A stretch of DNA of 64,000 nucleotides from Mesodorylaimus sp. YZB2_4 (lineage: Eukaryota > Nematoda > Enoplea > Dorylaimida > Dorylaimidae), in assembly GCA_030248295.1 (NCBI GenBank), contig JASANH010000209.1:434001-498000 (forward strand), read 5' to 3'. A program made the position numbers and the translations under genes. The notes beneath the pieces are model-generated. The model was not told the origin of the DNA and made no database searches. It saw nothing but the letters and a program-made list of their open reading frames with translations. Every line of letters starts with the position of its first letter. Position 1 is the first letter of the stretch. This document shows positions 20,173 to 30,241 of this stretch, piece by piece.

Positions 20173-22436
20173 ACTGAATTATCTGCCTGTCAGGCGCTTT
20201 GCACTTCCAGTTCAGAAAGTAAGCATTGTGCCGGCAACGCTACAATCGCTAGGAACCTAGGAACCTAACCTAACTAGGGTTTCAAGGAAGCCTGTACCAA
20301 CCGAACTGGGATCATAGCCGTAAACGGTGATATATATGTAGAAAATGGTTCTCTAGTTTGAAGGTCATATACTGTTCAGTGCGAATGCCGGGCCAGATGT
20401 CGAAGTGTAATTACTAAATGCCCAAAGGCCAGTTGACCTTACCGTTAATTGTGAGATGACTCAAATCTAAAGGGTTGCTTGGAAACAGCTAATCGGCATT
20501 TTCAGGCGATATTCAAGTGTTTTCGTAGGAAATAAAGGAAACAGAAGAGGTGTTCGTGGATAAGCGATAAACTTTCAGTGAGCAGTGAACCAGTTCCTCG
20601 ATCACCAGTCGGTAAGGGGTCTTCCCTTGCTTGTTATCATGCTGAGGCGCAGGTGCTGACAAAGGATCCTCTTACGCCAGTGGAGATACCCCTGGTATCA
20701 CCTGCCATCTTCATCTGTTTACTCGGTAGCCAAGCGCGCTAAAAATGTACCGTACATTCAGAATTACGTACAATAAACGAGAAAAGAGAAAAGAAAAAAG
20801 AAAAGAGGCCCATATTTCGCTTTGAGAACATCAAATGAGCCTAATGCTGCGCCACTGGCCAACCGGTTCCGATGTGAGATTGCTGAGGAGATGAAGCTGT
20901 GCTAAGTAGCTGGCGTACTAACCGATGAGGTTGAGTACAAAGATCGCTGAAGATCCAGATGCCATTGTCAAGATGGAGGAATGCTCGAATTCGAAAGAAT
21001 GCAAAGCCAGCCATTGTAAAATTTGTAACACCATCTATATCAGTCTCAGGTAATTCCAACTGACAACGAAAGATTTAGCGCCCTCCGCTGACTCATATTG
21101 AATGAATCGATTCGTTAAGAATTGAACGCCCAGCAAACTTTTGAGATCTTTCGAGGTCATCAATCAGTGATTACTTGGTTGGTGACCAAGAGCAGCCACA
21201 ATCTACAGTATGTGGTTGGAGTAAGAAAAACTGTATAAAATGTCGTGCCTGGCACGATGGAGAGCAAGATGAAGCAGAGCTGTGATGAGTGTAAAGAAAT
21301 TATGTAAGACTCGCGCCATGATGAGGCATAGGTTTTTGCTTGGTCAGTTTTGAGTGATTAATAGCTATGTGTAGGCGCCTTGGAGGCGGGCGCACGCTTA
21401 TTCATAGCCGAAGCTAGCCTAGAAATGGTACGATATGCTTGTACAGGCCAGTTTAAAGCGGCTTACACTCGTGTACAGACTGAGGGCCCAAAGAGGCAAA
21501 GAGGCGAAAAACAGAGGCCTCTTGAATAAAGTTGAGGCCTCGAGCAGTTGTTCCGGGTTCAGTCGGACGAAAACAGACGATCATTGCACATAAAATCCAT
21601 TATTTTCTTCGCATATTCACCAAATCTCCGTCTTATGCACGTGCAGTATGCGGTTGCCTTGACTCGTAGCCCCATACTGCGTCAGTTGCCTTCTTTTGTC
21701 GCTCGATGCGCACCTCCAGGTGATTCAGTAATCCGCCGGATTGATGTCTCTCGTTCCTACGACGAGGAGAAATCTGGCGAAGTATTGGTATTTCTAAAAA
21801 AATCTGTTATCAGACAACAACAAAGTTAGCCTAGCCACTGTACTCTGACTGAATGCAGGGCGAGACTAGGTTGGTTGGGCACCCTCGGCGACGCATGCTT
21901 GGATGCATTATACTTTTCTTTAATCGATTCGCAAGGTCATGGGGTCGATTTCCTGACGGATTTTATCCTTTCTGTTTTACACCAAAGTCTAGTACCGCAC
22001 GAACATCATTTTTTGTACTTTGGAGGAATGCAATCCGACCCTCTGTTGCCTTGAAAACTAGGAAACAGCGAGGACTTGTTGCAGTAAGGTCGCAGCTGTC
22101 ATAGGAGGGTATGAGCACTTTATGTTTAGCCTAGCCAGCGACACTGGAATAGAAAATTTAGCTGCTGTGGAGCCAGCTTGCTAATAGCATCGTTTTAGGC
22201 GACCAGCCTTCTGCAATAGAACTCATGACTGTCAGCCTGTTTGCCATCTCTTCATTGCCTGAATGGAGCAGCTGAGGCAGGGGATGCCCTGTTACACTTT
22301 TTATCACTGGGGATTCTCTTTGATCACAAGTTATTTACAAACGCCGCCGAGGGAGCTCAGCCAACCTAGTCTCATCCGACTTATGGTCACCGATGTAACA
22401 CTCAACGCAGGAGGGCCATGGCGAATGGTCAAGTCC
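20173..22436. other. intergenic, no gene seen
   Basis: Includes a purine-rich AAAAG stretch near 20780-20807. The open frame at 21548-21829 encodes 93 residues with no recognisable motif and no splice support. Sequence at 22378-22425 resembles 39310-39360, and both lie beside DEG/ENaC fragments. Confidence 0.4.
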
Positions 22437-22556
22437 CCAGTCTCCCTCACATAGGCCTCCATGATCTTCTGCCGCACTAGGACATTGTCTCGGATGTAGG
22501 TTTGGTTGAGAGTGACTTGGGCGCAGATGGTGACGTTGGTGAAGGGCAAGCTGGAT
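22437..22556 (-). pseudogene. DEG/ENaC exon-1 fragment
   Basis: The minus strand repeats the part of exon 1 around LPFTNVTICAQVT and the following QTYIRDN block (compare 5420-5533). It is cut at both ends and cannot be expressed as a channel. Confidence 0.88.
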
Positions 22557-22562
22557 TATTGA

Positions 22563-22640
22563 TTGATCTCCCTTGGCTAAGAGACGTCAAGTCCTTGGGT
22601 TGATGTTTAGCTGCAGGTGTAGTCCGCAGACTCCCTGAGC
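22563..22640 (+). repeat. partial MITE between two DEG/ENaC fragments
   Basis: Matches the family core (AGACGTCAAGTCCTTGGGTT, GTGTAGTCCGCAGACT). It separates the two exon-1 fragments and suggests they were parted by, or grew around, this insertion. Confidence 0.6.
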
Positions 22641-22680
22641 TCCAAACAGAGTTCCTCGAGGTAGAGGAACTCTGTTTGGA
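22641..22680. repeat. perfect 17-bp hairpin
   Basis: TCCAAACAGAGTTCCTC at 22641-22657 is exactly complementary to 22664-22680, with a 6-nt loop. It lies at the right edge of the MITE fragment. Confidence 0.9.
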
Positions 22681-22689
22681 CTTGCGTGG

Positions 22690-23035
22690 ACAGAGGGATA
22701 CTGACAGAAACAGGGCGAAATCACTGTACTATAGAAATGCCTCTGATCCCCAGTCTCGCTCACATAGGCCTCCATGATCTTCTGCCGCACTCGGACATTG
22801 TCTCGGATGTAGGTTTGGTTGAGAGTGACTTGGGCGCAGATGGTGACGTTGGTGAAGGGCAAGCTGGATTGCTCGGGTAGAACTGCCACCTCGTCAGTGT
22901 ACCCGCTGTCCAACCAGGCCGATGACCTGCAAAATGTCAGGGAGACAGAGGCATGTGAAAAGGAGAAGGACTCCTCGAAACATGAGACGAACATACACCA
23001 CTTTCTCGTCAAATGCTATCTTGAAACGACGGGTC
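22690..23035 (-). pseudogene. DEG/ENaC exon-1 copy, broken
   Basis: The minus strand from about 23030 contains the TM1 region (FDEKVVYVR, LLFTCLCL), then SGYTDEVAVLPEQSSLPF and QTYIRDNVRVRQKI, as in 5400-5710. The TM1 part and the following part are in different frames, and the copy ends near 22690 before the splice donor. It is a pseudogene in tandem with 22437-22556. Confidence 0.88.
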
Positions 23036-23075
23036 CGACACGGAGGGAGGACCGGGAGCGCACCACGCCAAAAAC

Positions 23076-23137
23076 CCAGGGCACCCACAACCCCCCCCAA
23101 CACAAAACCCCGCCCCAAAAAACACCCCCCCCGCCCC
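23076..23137. repeat. A/C-only low-complexity tract
   Basis: About 60 bases almost entirely of C and A with several C7-C8 runs, directly after the broken exon-1 copy. It may be a real low-complexity tract or an assembly artefact. Confidence 0.6.
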
Positions 23138-24615
23138 CATCTTCCACCAAGCGATGCTAAATTAACAAATCTTTGGAAAAATCGCCTGATGTTTTGTCTC
23201 TAACGATTAAAAAATGTTACAACGAGACTTGGTGATCGCTTGGCGTGGTCACTTGCTTAAATATTCTCGCACCTACAGCATAATAGCGATTCCTGGTGCC
23301 TTTATTACCCTCAGCCACTATGCAACATTGACGTAAAATTACAACATTGGCGACTGGCAAGGGTTCGGAAGATGCCGGAATTCATACTGTAGGGAGCTCG
23401 TGGACGAAAAATGCACTCAAGTGGAGAGGAAATGCGAGTTGACATCTTGTGGACGTCTTTAGCTTATTAGCCCCTGAGTGACCGTGGGAGGATCAGCGTG
23501 TGGCACCAGGCTTGTGGTCTGGCGTCTGCCTCGACGCTGGGTGCGCGGCGAATGTTCGGCTCGCGGCCCGGGTAAACCTTTTTGTGCAATGAACGCCTTG
23601 ACCCTCGAGTGCTCATGAGAGTTTGGTGACGTGGTATAACATGAGCATGAACCTGACCAGACATATCGATACATATCTATCATATCTAGGAAGGTAGCAT
23701 GCAGGGAAACGACCTGCGGGATCTTGCAATGGCGATTGTGGCCCATCGCCCATAAATCAGCTCATACTTACATGCTGAAAATGCAGCAGAAAAAGCGAGA
23801 CACTGACCTCGATGGAGGAGTTTAGGCACTTTAGTTACAAGGATGCGCAAGTCCCGAAAATGTTGGAATGCTGCCAATAGTGTGCGGGAAGGATAGACTA
23901 CCAAAAGCAAATGGAGAGGGGCTTAGTAAAACTCTCAGGCTGCAGGAGTCAAGGAGATCCAGCATAAAATTTGGCTCCTCTAGAAGTAACGGAACGAATG
24001 CTCGCCCCACCTGGATCCTCGTGATTCTGTGAGAGTTTCCGCTAAAATTTACACGACGGAATCCCCTCAGCGGAGTCTACGTAGTCCCTTATGGAATCCA
24101 CACAGCCCCACCTGTATCCATGTGGTTCCACAAGAGATTTTATCAAAACTTACACGATGGAATCCACCAATAGAATCCTTGTTGTTCTACCTGTAATCCA
24201 TGCAATTCCGTGCTGGGTCCATGAGGTGGATGACTTGGAACACACGTGTAAAACATGTGGAATGGCATGAGTCCACGTGGGACGCGTGGAAATTAGCATT
24301 TCCAAGTGGATACGCGCGGATCTATCATGGAATTGAGCGGGACATGGGATCTGGATGATTTATATTTGTGTTGATTGCTCTTTTTGTCATTTTTAAAGCG
24401 AAAATTTCGTATAGCATAGATACAGTTAAATGTGCTGCGACATTTGTTTAGTGTCGGACGCCTTATATGTAAGTAAATGGTGAGTAGAACTCGGAAGTCG
24501 TCGCTTCAGTAGCGCTGTTACAATTGGAGGTTCCCCAAACTCACCAAGTGCACTGGCACTCACTCGTGGTCAACAACACCGTCTGCGAAGCGCCGCGGAT
24601 CAACTGTCCCTTGGC
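23138..24615. other. intergenic with repeats
   Basis: About 23490-23660 is related to 28985-29165, sharing CGARTGTTCGRCTCGC and TTTGGTGAYGTGGTA in order, so it is a dispersed repeat, possibly SINE-like. About 24000-24340 is a degenerate array of motifs like GGAATCCAC and TACACGATGGAATCC with many short palindromes. No gene is supported. Confidence 0.45.
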
Positions 24616-25330
24616 ATGCAAGGTGAGCAGTTGCAACAACTTCTGGACTGCGTAGTCCAACGCACTTTTGATGGCGTTGCGACTCGTGCCAACGATTACA
24701 GGAAGCCATCCTCAATGTTTCCCCGTCTCGACAAGTTCACTGGGAACGACGAAGCGTTCAACTTCGGCATTTCGCTTCAGCGATTTGAACGGCTGGCCTA
24801 TTTTGGGCACTGGAACGCAAACAGGAAAAAAGAAGCCATACTCAACAATGGCCGGCGACCAGCGTGATTCAGTGATGCTACAAATTTTTCTGAATGGGCT
24901 CCGACCATCGCTGCATCGCTTCACAGTTCTCACGAAGCCAGCGAATTTCAAAGACGCGATTCAAGAGACAAAAGCACAAGAAGTCTTGAAGAAGGAAAGG
25001 AAGGGTGAAGTTGCTTCAATCCTTAAAGGTAATGACCTTTTTTCTAGAAGTCAGCGAGCTCGCAACCAACCGCGCCCAAGTCGCGACACCATTCAGCCGC
25101 CTAGCCGACAAAGAGAGAAATCAAAGAGCTTCTCTTGGACTCAAAATGGTCAACCAATCTGCGCCAACTGCAACAAAGCTGGCCCCATTCGCCGCAACTC
25201 CCACGTCAGCAGCAAGAACTGCAGCGTCAGGGCCCCACTCCGGATCCGGTGGCTCCAAGACGCAAAACCGCCATCACCAACGTGGGCGTGTGGCTGCGGT
25301 AAACCAAGAAACACCGACATCGGCGCTTGA
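24616..25330 (+). pseudogene. Ty3/Gypsy-type gag relic
   Basis: Two overlapping frames encode a retrotransposon capsid-like region: FPRLDKFTGND near 24720, then IFLNGLRPSLHRFTVLTKP near 24885. A basic, Pro/Arg-rich segment follows, and then a nucleocapsid-like CANCNKAG near 25168. The zinc knuckle is broken: the expected His and last Cys are Pro and Ser. A frameshift near 24840-24870 separates the halves. The 5' LTR is not identified. Confidence 0.75.
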
Positions 25331-27150
25331 GAACAGTGAGTGTATGTTTGGAACTGTGCATGCTAGTCGGAACGCTGGATATAATGGTAGGAGTGCGACT
25401 TTAGGTAGGGCATCCGCTACGTTGCTCCCTGATCATGGCACTCTGTATGCCATGTGCGCGTGCAGAAACGTCGTTCTGGTGCCAGCCAGAAATGGGCGGT
25501 ACCTTTTGGAGCATACCCCGGGATGTCCGTTGCTTAGCGCCTAAAATTAAAGAAGTTACGAATGCCCTGGTTGATATTCGGGTCCCACGGATGTCGCCAG
25601 CCATCCGTCCAGCCTTTAAATGTGCACTGCACGAGAAGACGATATGTAAGCCATTGGTTTTGGAAAAGGCATCGTGCAAGACAAAGAAACAATAAAAACA
25701 GTTGCACCACAGTTATGCCAGTCTGTCTATCAGACAAAAAATTGGAATGGATTTCCCTTGCGAAAGATTGGAAACTCAGCTTGGATGACGCATCGCCCGT
25801 TAGAGGTGGGTTATAAATTTTGCTGCTATGACTGCTGTCAGTCAGTTACGAATTTTGTGATTGACGAGGGCCTGGTTTTTACAACAGGCGACAATATGCT
25901 TCATTCCGACTTGATGAGTATTGCAGGATGTCATGCATCCACAGGGCATTGTGCTACTGAAGATGAAGTCTTGATTTAAGATCCACGAAATTTGACCCAC
26001 CCATGACAGTATAAGTTTCAGGGACAGTTTAACGCCTCGGTGGTAGAGCACCATTTGATTGTTGAGGAGTTGCAAATCGCATTAAGCCTCGCTGGCAAGT
26101 TTTGGCCCTCCCCAGGAAGTTCGTGCATACCTAACGGTGTGTCCGAGACGGATCAAGGACCTTTGGTGCGCCTAAATGCTTCTGACTGGCGCCCTAGCGA
26201 TTTTTCTCCGCGGAACGCGCACCTCGCGAAATTTTTGATCCAGTCAACAGTAAGCTGCAATTTTTGGAACGGAAACTAACTGATCTTGTGACGCGCGGTT
26301 TCCATCAACTATGGATGCAGCTTTGCCGTGAAAGCCAGAAACAATTGGATGTCATATGGCAGCTCTTGAGAATCGATCCCACGTTAGGGGCGCGTGCCGC
26401 GGTTCAACGTGATGATATACTGTATCTGCCATATTTGTTGGGCAGGCGCTACGCGTCTCCCCTTGCCATCGCATCAATGCTTCACAAATTTTTTTGGATC
26501 ACAGGACAGGTGACAAATGTTATTCCTTGATTCCTGAGGAGGCCGAAAACCGTACTTTCTTCTTGATACCTGGTTCACGCGATGTGCAAACTTTGAGCCC
26601 TGAAACTCCTTGCCAACAAATAATTTCGTCAATGTATCAGCGAGGCAATGAGTGGTTCCTCTCTGGTTTTCCTATTCACTTGCATCAGCTACACGTTGAA
26701 CTAGTTTGGAAGGATACTTAGGAGCCAGTTGTTTTCCGCGCTCCTGCAGTTTCCGAAAGGCATAAGCAAATGGACTGGCAAATCTTCACATCCTTTTTGG
26801 ACCAAAGCGGCGCACTGCTTGTGATAGATCAACGTCTTAACCGCTTGATTAACTACACTGCAGCCATCAACTGACCCCGCTGTGGTCAGGGCTGTTTTAT
26901 TAGGTGCAGGCCAAGGCGTTGGCGCTGCTATGAGAGGCTAAGGCCAAGGAATCAGCAATATCTATCATGGCATTTCCAGCTCGGCAGTAGACTTGATTCA
27001 CGGTTTGCTAGCTGGACCAGTTCAGTTTGTGGTGAATGTTTTAACTTTTGCCGCAGTAGCTGGGCATATGCATTCTATTACTTTGGCTCTATCGCCGTTT
27101 TGGGCTACCCCGATGTTTTCGAACCAGCAGTTCACAGAGAATGATCGATG
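25331..27150 (+). pseudogene. envelope-glycoprotein-like relic inside the retroelement
   Basis: A run of cysteine-rich, overlapping broken frames: 25435-25695, 25674-25979, 26040-26279, 26264-26530 and 26494-26721. It is followed at about 26880-27120 by a glycine- and alanine-rich hydrophobic segment that looks like a membrane anchor region with stops. The spacing of CC, C-x6-C and the amphipathic stretch around 26264-26400 suggest a captured viral or errantivirus-like surface glycoprotein. I cannot assign the family with confidence. It is interrupted by several stops and frameshifts. Its position upstream of integrase, with no reverse transcriptase between gag and it, is unusual. Confidence 0.45.
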
Positions 27151-27179
27151 CTGACGATCCCCCACCCAATCTTCCGAGG

Positions 27180-27735
27180 TGAAGAAACGCTAGCCCAAGA
27201 GCTCCGCTCTCCTTCGCAACCGTGTTGGAATGTTGCCATGACGATTTGGTGGGAGTAGGCCATTTAGGTTTGGCCAAAACATTGGCAGAGGTTCGGGAAC
27301 GATTTCACTGGCCAGGCATGGTCACTGATTTATGTCATGGCATGGCATTTATGTCCTTCCACTCTGCTTTCGGACAGAGCTCCAAACTTTTTGTCTGAGG
27401 TCATTCGGGAAGTTTGAGGCTTGTGTGACTCGAGGAAACTAAATACCACTAGTTACCACCCAGCCACGAATGGCATGACTGAACGTTTCAATGGGACGCT
27501 TTTGGACATGCTGAGCATGTATGTTTCCAAGCATCAAAGGGACTGGGATACTGCTCTACCCTTTGTGCTCTTTGCGTACAGATGTAGCGTACACGAAAGC
27601 GCTGGAAAATCGCCGTTTAAGCTACTTTATGGCAGAAAGCCTAGATTGCCCATTGATGAAGCCTTAAACACGCCAGTTAATCGATACCGGAAAGAAAAAA
27701 ATTTTGTCATTGAATTCCTGAGCTTATGAGTGAAA
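27180..27735 (+). pseudogene. Ty3/Gypsy integrase relic
   Basis: The zinc-binding part (GHLGLAKTLAEVRERFHWPGM near 27255-27320) and part of the catalytic core (TSYHPATNGMTERFNGTLLD near 27450-27510, FAYRCSVHESAGKSPFKLLY near 27570-27630) are clear Gypsy-class integrase motifs. The upstream HHCC region is in another frame, and a stretch of the core with the first catalytic Asp is missing between about 27340 and 27420. The copy stops at about 27730, where an unrelated repeat begins. Confidence 0.85.
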
Positions 27736-27840
27736 CATTGGTCTCGTGTCTCGTGCTGGCCCCGACAGGAGAGGCGGACCGGTTTTTTTCTGCACCAGTA
27801 GGCCAGAGGGCACAGTACACGCATGCCTATTTCATTAAGC
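27735..27840 (+). repeat. third copy of the 718-1112 repeat
   Basis: TCTCGTGCTGGCCCCGACAG, then GAGGCGGACCGGTT and GTAGGCCAGAGGGCA, match 1010-1085. It terminates the integrase relic. Confidence 0.7.
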
Positions 27841-28009
27841 AGTAACATATAAATTCAGTAAGCCATTTTCTAGCCTGCAGTCATTTATTTCGTAACCCGA
27901 CAATTCGAACGTAAAATACAAAGCAAAATCCTCGTAAATACGAAGGTCACCAGACTTCCGTCATGAAATCTACATTGCCAGCGATTATAAATAGCATGCC
28001 CCAAAATAA
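27841..28009. other. spacer, nothing recognised
   Basis: No feature supported. Confidence 0.4.
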
Positions 28010-28135
28010 GCTAAAGGGAGTGAAAGTGCGCGGACGGATCGTTATGGACAGAAAGAGGGCGAAATCTCGATACAAATCGTCCTGTGATCGCTAGTCTCCC
28101 TCATATTGGCGTTCATGACCGTTTGGCGACGTCCT
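28010..28135 (-). pseudogene. DEG/ENaC exon-1 3' fragment
   Basis: The plus strand of 28017-28120 matches 5338-5447 (AAGGGAGTGAAAGTGCGCGG, GGACAGAAAGAGGGCGAAAT), which is the minus-strand coding of the exon-1 segment near FALFLSIT. It is the smallest of four DEG/ENaC-derived pieces. Confidence 0.82.
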
Positions 28136-28351
28136 CCTGTTCTATGCTGTAAACAAGCTGGCGATTGTCGTCGTTGGACGCCAGTGTTATCTTAGGACGT
28201 CTTGTGTAGGTCCATTGCTGATGGTGAAGTGAAGCGATCAACTCACCTGGCAGCTACCATCTGAAGATTCCAAGCACCTCCTGTATTTCGGGCGAAGGGA
28301 GTGGCACCCCAGACTTGGCTCGAGGACCAGCTTCCTGGTTTGGCATACGCC

Positions 28352-28548
28352 TGTAACCCTCGTGCCTGGTAGGCCATGGCGAGTGGGAGAGAGTAATCGA
28401 TACTCTCTCCTGGCTGGGAAACGTCAACCCCTCGGGTTGATGTTTCAGCCGTAGGTATAGTCGCAAGACTATCCTGCTCCAGTCGGAGTTTTTGTCCCGC
28501 CGACTTCGGTCGGCCGCCTCCCTCCTACGCCTGCCAGGCTTGGTTACA
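28352..28548 (+). mobile_element. full-length TGTAACC MITE with 4-bp target duplication
   Basis: Starts TGTAACCCTCGTGCCTGGTA and ends GCCTGCCAGGCTTGGTTACA. The outer and inner parts of these ends are inverted repeats (TGTAACC/GGTTACA and GCCTGGTAGGC/GCCTGCCAGGC). CGCC lies at 28348-28351 and again at 28549-28552. The interior holds three strong small palindromes (GAGAGTAATCGATACTCTC, CAACCCCTCGGGTTG, CCGACTTCGGTCGG). It serves as the reference copy for about ten family members in the window. Confidence 0.85.
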
Positions 28549-28552
28549 CGCC

Positions 28553-29404
28553 CGTGCGCGGTACCAGCTGATCCTCATGGCCTGGAGTGCAAGTGTCGAG
28601 CTACTGTATGTTAGGAATGTGAGTAGCTAAATCAAGTAGATGTCATCAGGATTCGGGAAGAGCTGGCGGCCAGGTCTGTAACCTCAGGGCAGGGCTTGGG
28701 TGAGGAAGAAACTGTGCTCAACTGCCTTCCGTTAGGATTCTAGAGGGGAAACACGACGAGATCGGATCAGTAGCACGATCAGACTGAGGGCTCTCTTTGA
28801 CTCTGTTATATTATTGACCTATTTATCGTGAACCATTTTGGGGAAAAAAATAATTGTGCACGGTCAAACCCAGTAAGTCGGTGTATGAGTAGGATTTTCA
28901 AGGGTTCTTTTAAGTGACCTCTGCCACCAGCGATATTCCTGATTGTCAGGCGAGTCCAGCTGGCCGCACCCTACCTAACAGGCCGGGATTAGCCTGGCTG
29001 GTGGCATAGCGAATCGGGCGTGTGGCTTCCGCTCCAGGTGCAGTTCCAGGCGAGTGTTCGACTCGCAGTCAGGAATCATTCTCTGTAAAATGTGTCCCTC
29101 CACTTTCGAGTCGGCATAAGCGTTTGGTGATGTGGTAAAACGTGAACAAACAATACTGGAGGATAATTGCTTTACACCAATGCTTGCCGCGGCCACTCCT
29201 GTCGCATTCTGCTGATCTCCCCGTCCAAAGGCCGCATTAAAAAAGACCCCGTATCTTGCACTTTTTAATTGGAAACTAGAAGTTTTAATTTTCTCGTGAA
29301 ATCATGTACGTTGCGGCAGCTTCAGGGAAAATTCATATAAAAAAGATCCTCTAAATAAGCCTTACCGATAAATTTATCATTTGAACACATAGCAAAGACC
29401 GATT
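28553..29404. other. intergenic; dispersed repeat at 28985-29165
   Basis: 28985-29165 is the partner of 23490-23660. The rest shows nothing recognisable. The small minus-strand frame at 29322-29513 is a shadow of the next gene. Confidence 0.45.
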
Positions 29405-30241
29405 TCACTTGTGAATAAAGACGACGGTCGGCGAGATGACATTGCAGCGCGGCATCGAAACGACAGGGATTTCGGCCATGATCCAACTTTTCACTTTCTT
29501 GACAACCTTCCAAATTCCGATCATTCCGAGAGCGTGGATGAGGAGTTCGATGGTGTTAATGGCGAAGTTGATCTCGATGAGCATTTCGGCGAGATCCCAA
29601 TCGGCCGACGATAGATAATAGCTTTTTGGATACATACCACCGTACAAAGTGTAGGTCAAGCCGAGATCGAGGCTGGGCATGAACGGGTAGTTCGCGAAGA
29701 ATGCGAGAACTACGAACCAAGTCAGGCATGGCACAACACCAATCAGGTACAGCTTTACATAATGTACAGCTCGCTTATCTTTGATTTTATCGATAGCGAA
29801 ACCGAAAACGCAACGATAGGCGTTGAAGATCAGACAAAGCAGGATCGTGACGATCATAAATATCGGCCGCGAACTGACGCAGTGGCATTCGCTCGTATCA
29901 AACTTGATTCCTTCCGAACTCAATTCTTTGGCAGCCAGTTCGCAATGGGCGATTTTGCGCATGCTCGAAGAGATACGAGTATTCGGTGGAAGATGCCAGG
30001 CGCTGATCAACTGTTCATCGGTCACGTCGAAATTGGGCGACGGCGTATTGCAGGCGTAGTTGACCATGTGCACTTTCATGGCGAACGGCCATTCGGCGGT
30101 GACGTTGCTCGAATTGGTGTCGTTATTCACATCGGTCGAGGGTTCACGCGTGTACATTTGACCCGAAAAGATGCTGGTCAAAATAATGACCGCATTGATC
30201 GAAATGGTCAGATAGATCAATTTGTAAAATAACGGATGCAT
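29405..30241 (-). CDS. four-helix membrane protein, unknown family
   Basis: A 278-residue single-exon ORF. TM1 is about 8-27, then a roughly 100-residue outer loop with N-glycosylation sites (NDT, NSS, NVT) and cysteines at 64, 100, 119 and 121. TM2 (127-149), TM3 (163-185) and TM4 (222-245) follow, and then a short basic tail (KKVKSW). The topology recalls tetraspanin- or claudin-like four-helix proteins, but I do not see the CCG of tetraspanins or the claudin W-LW-C-C motif in order. The start ATG at 30239-30241 has context AAGAAATGC. A small fifth exon cannot be excluded. I do not recognise a family; function unknown, a cell-surface location is inferred. Confidence 0.72.
   Translation of the reverse strand: MHPLFYKLIYLTISINAVIILTSIFSGQMYTREPSTDVNNDTNSSNVTAEWPFAMKVHMVNYACNTPSPNFDVTDEQLISAWHLPPNTRISSSMRKIAHCELAAKELSSEGIKFDTSECHCVSSRPIFMIVTILLCLIFNAYRCVFGFAIDKIKDKRAVHYVKLYLIGVVPCLTWFVVLAFFANYPFMPSLDLGLTYTLYGGMYPKSYYLSSADWDLAEMLIEINFAINTIELLIHALGMIGIWKVVKKVKSWIMAEIPVVSMPRCNVISPTVVFIHK

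Noticed and set aside
29762-30232. 156-codon plus-strand frame
   Set aside because: It is antisense to the four-helix membrane protein, whose hydrophobic pattern and glycosylation sites are clearly protein-like.
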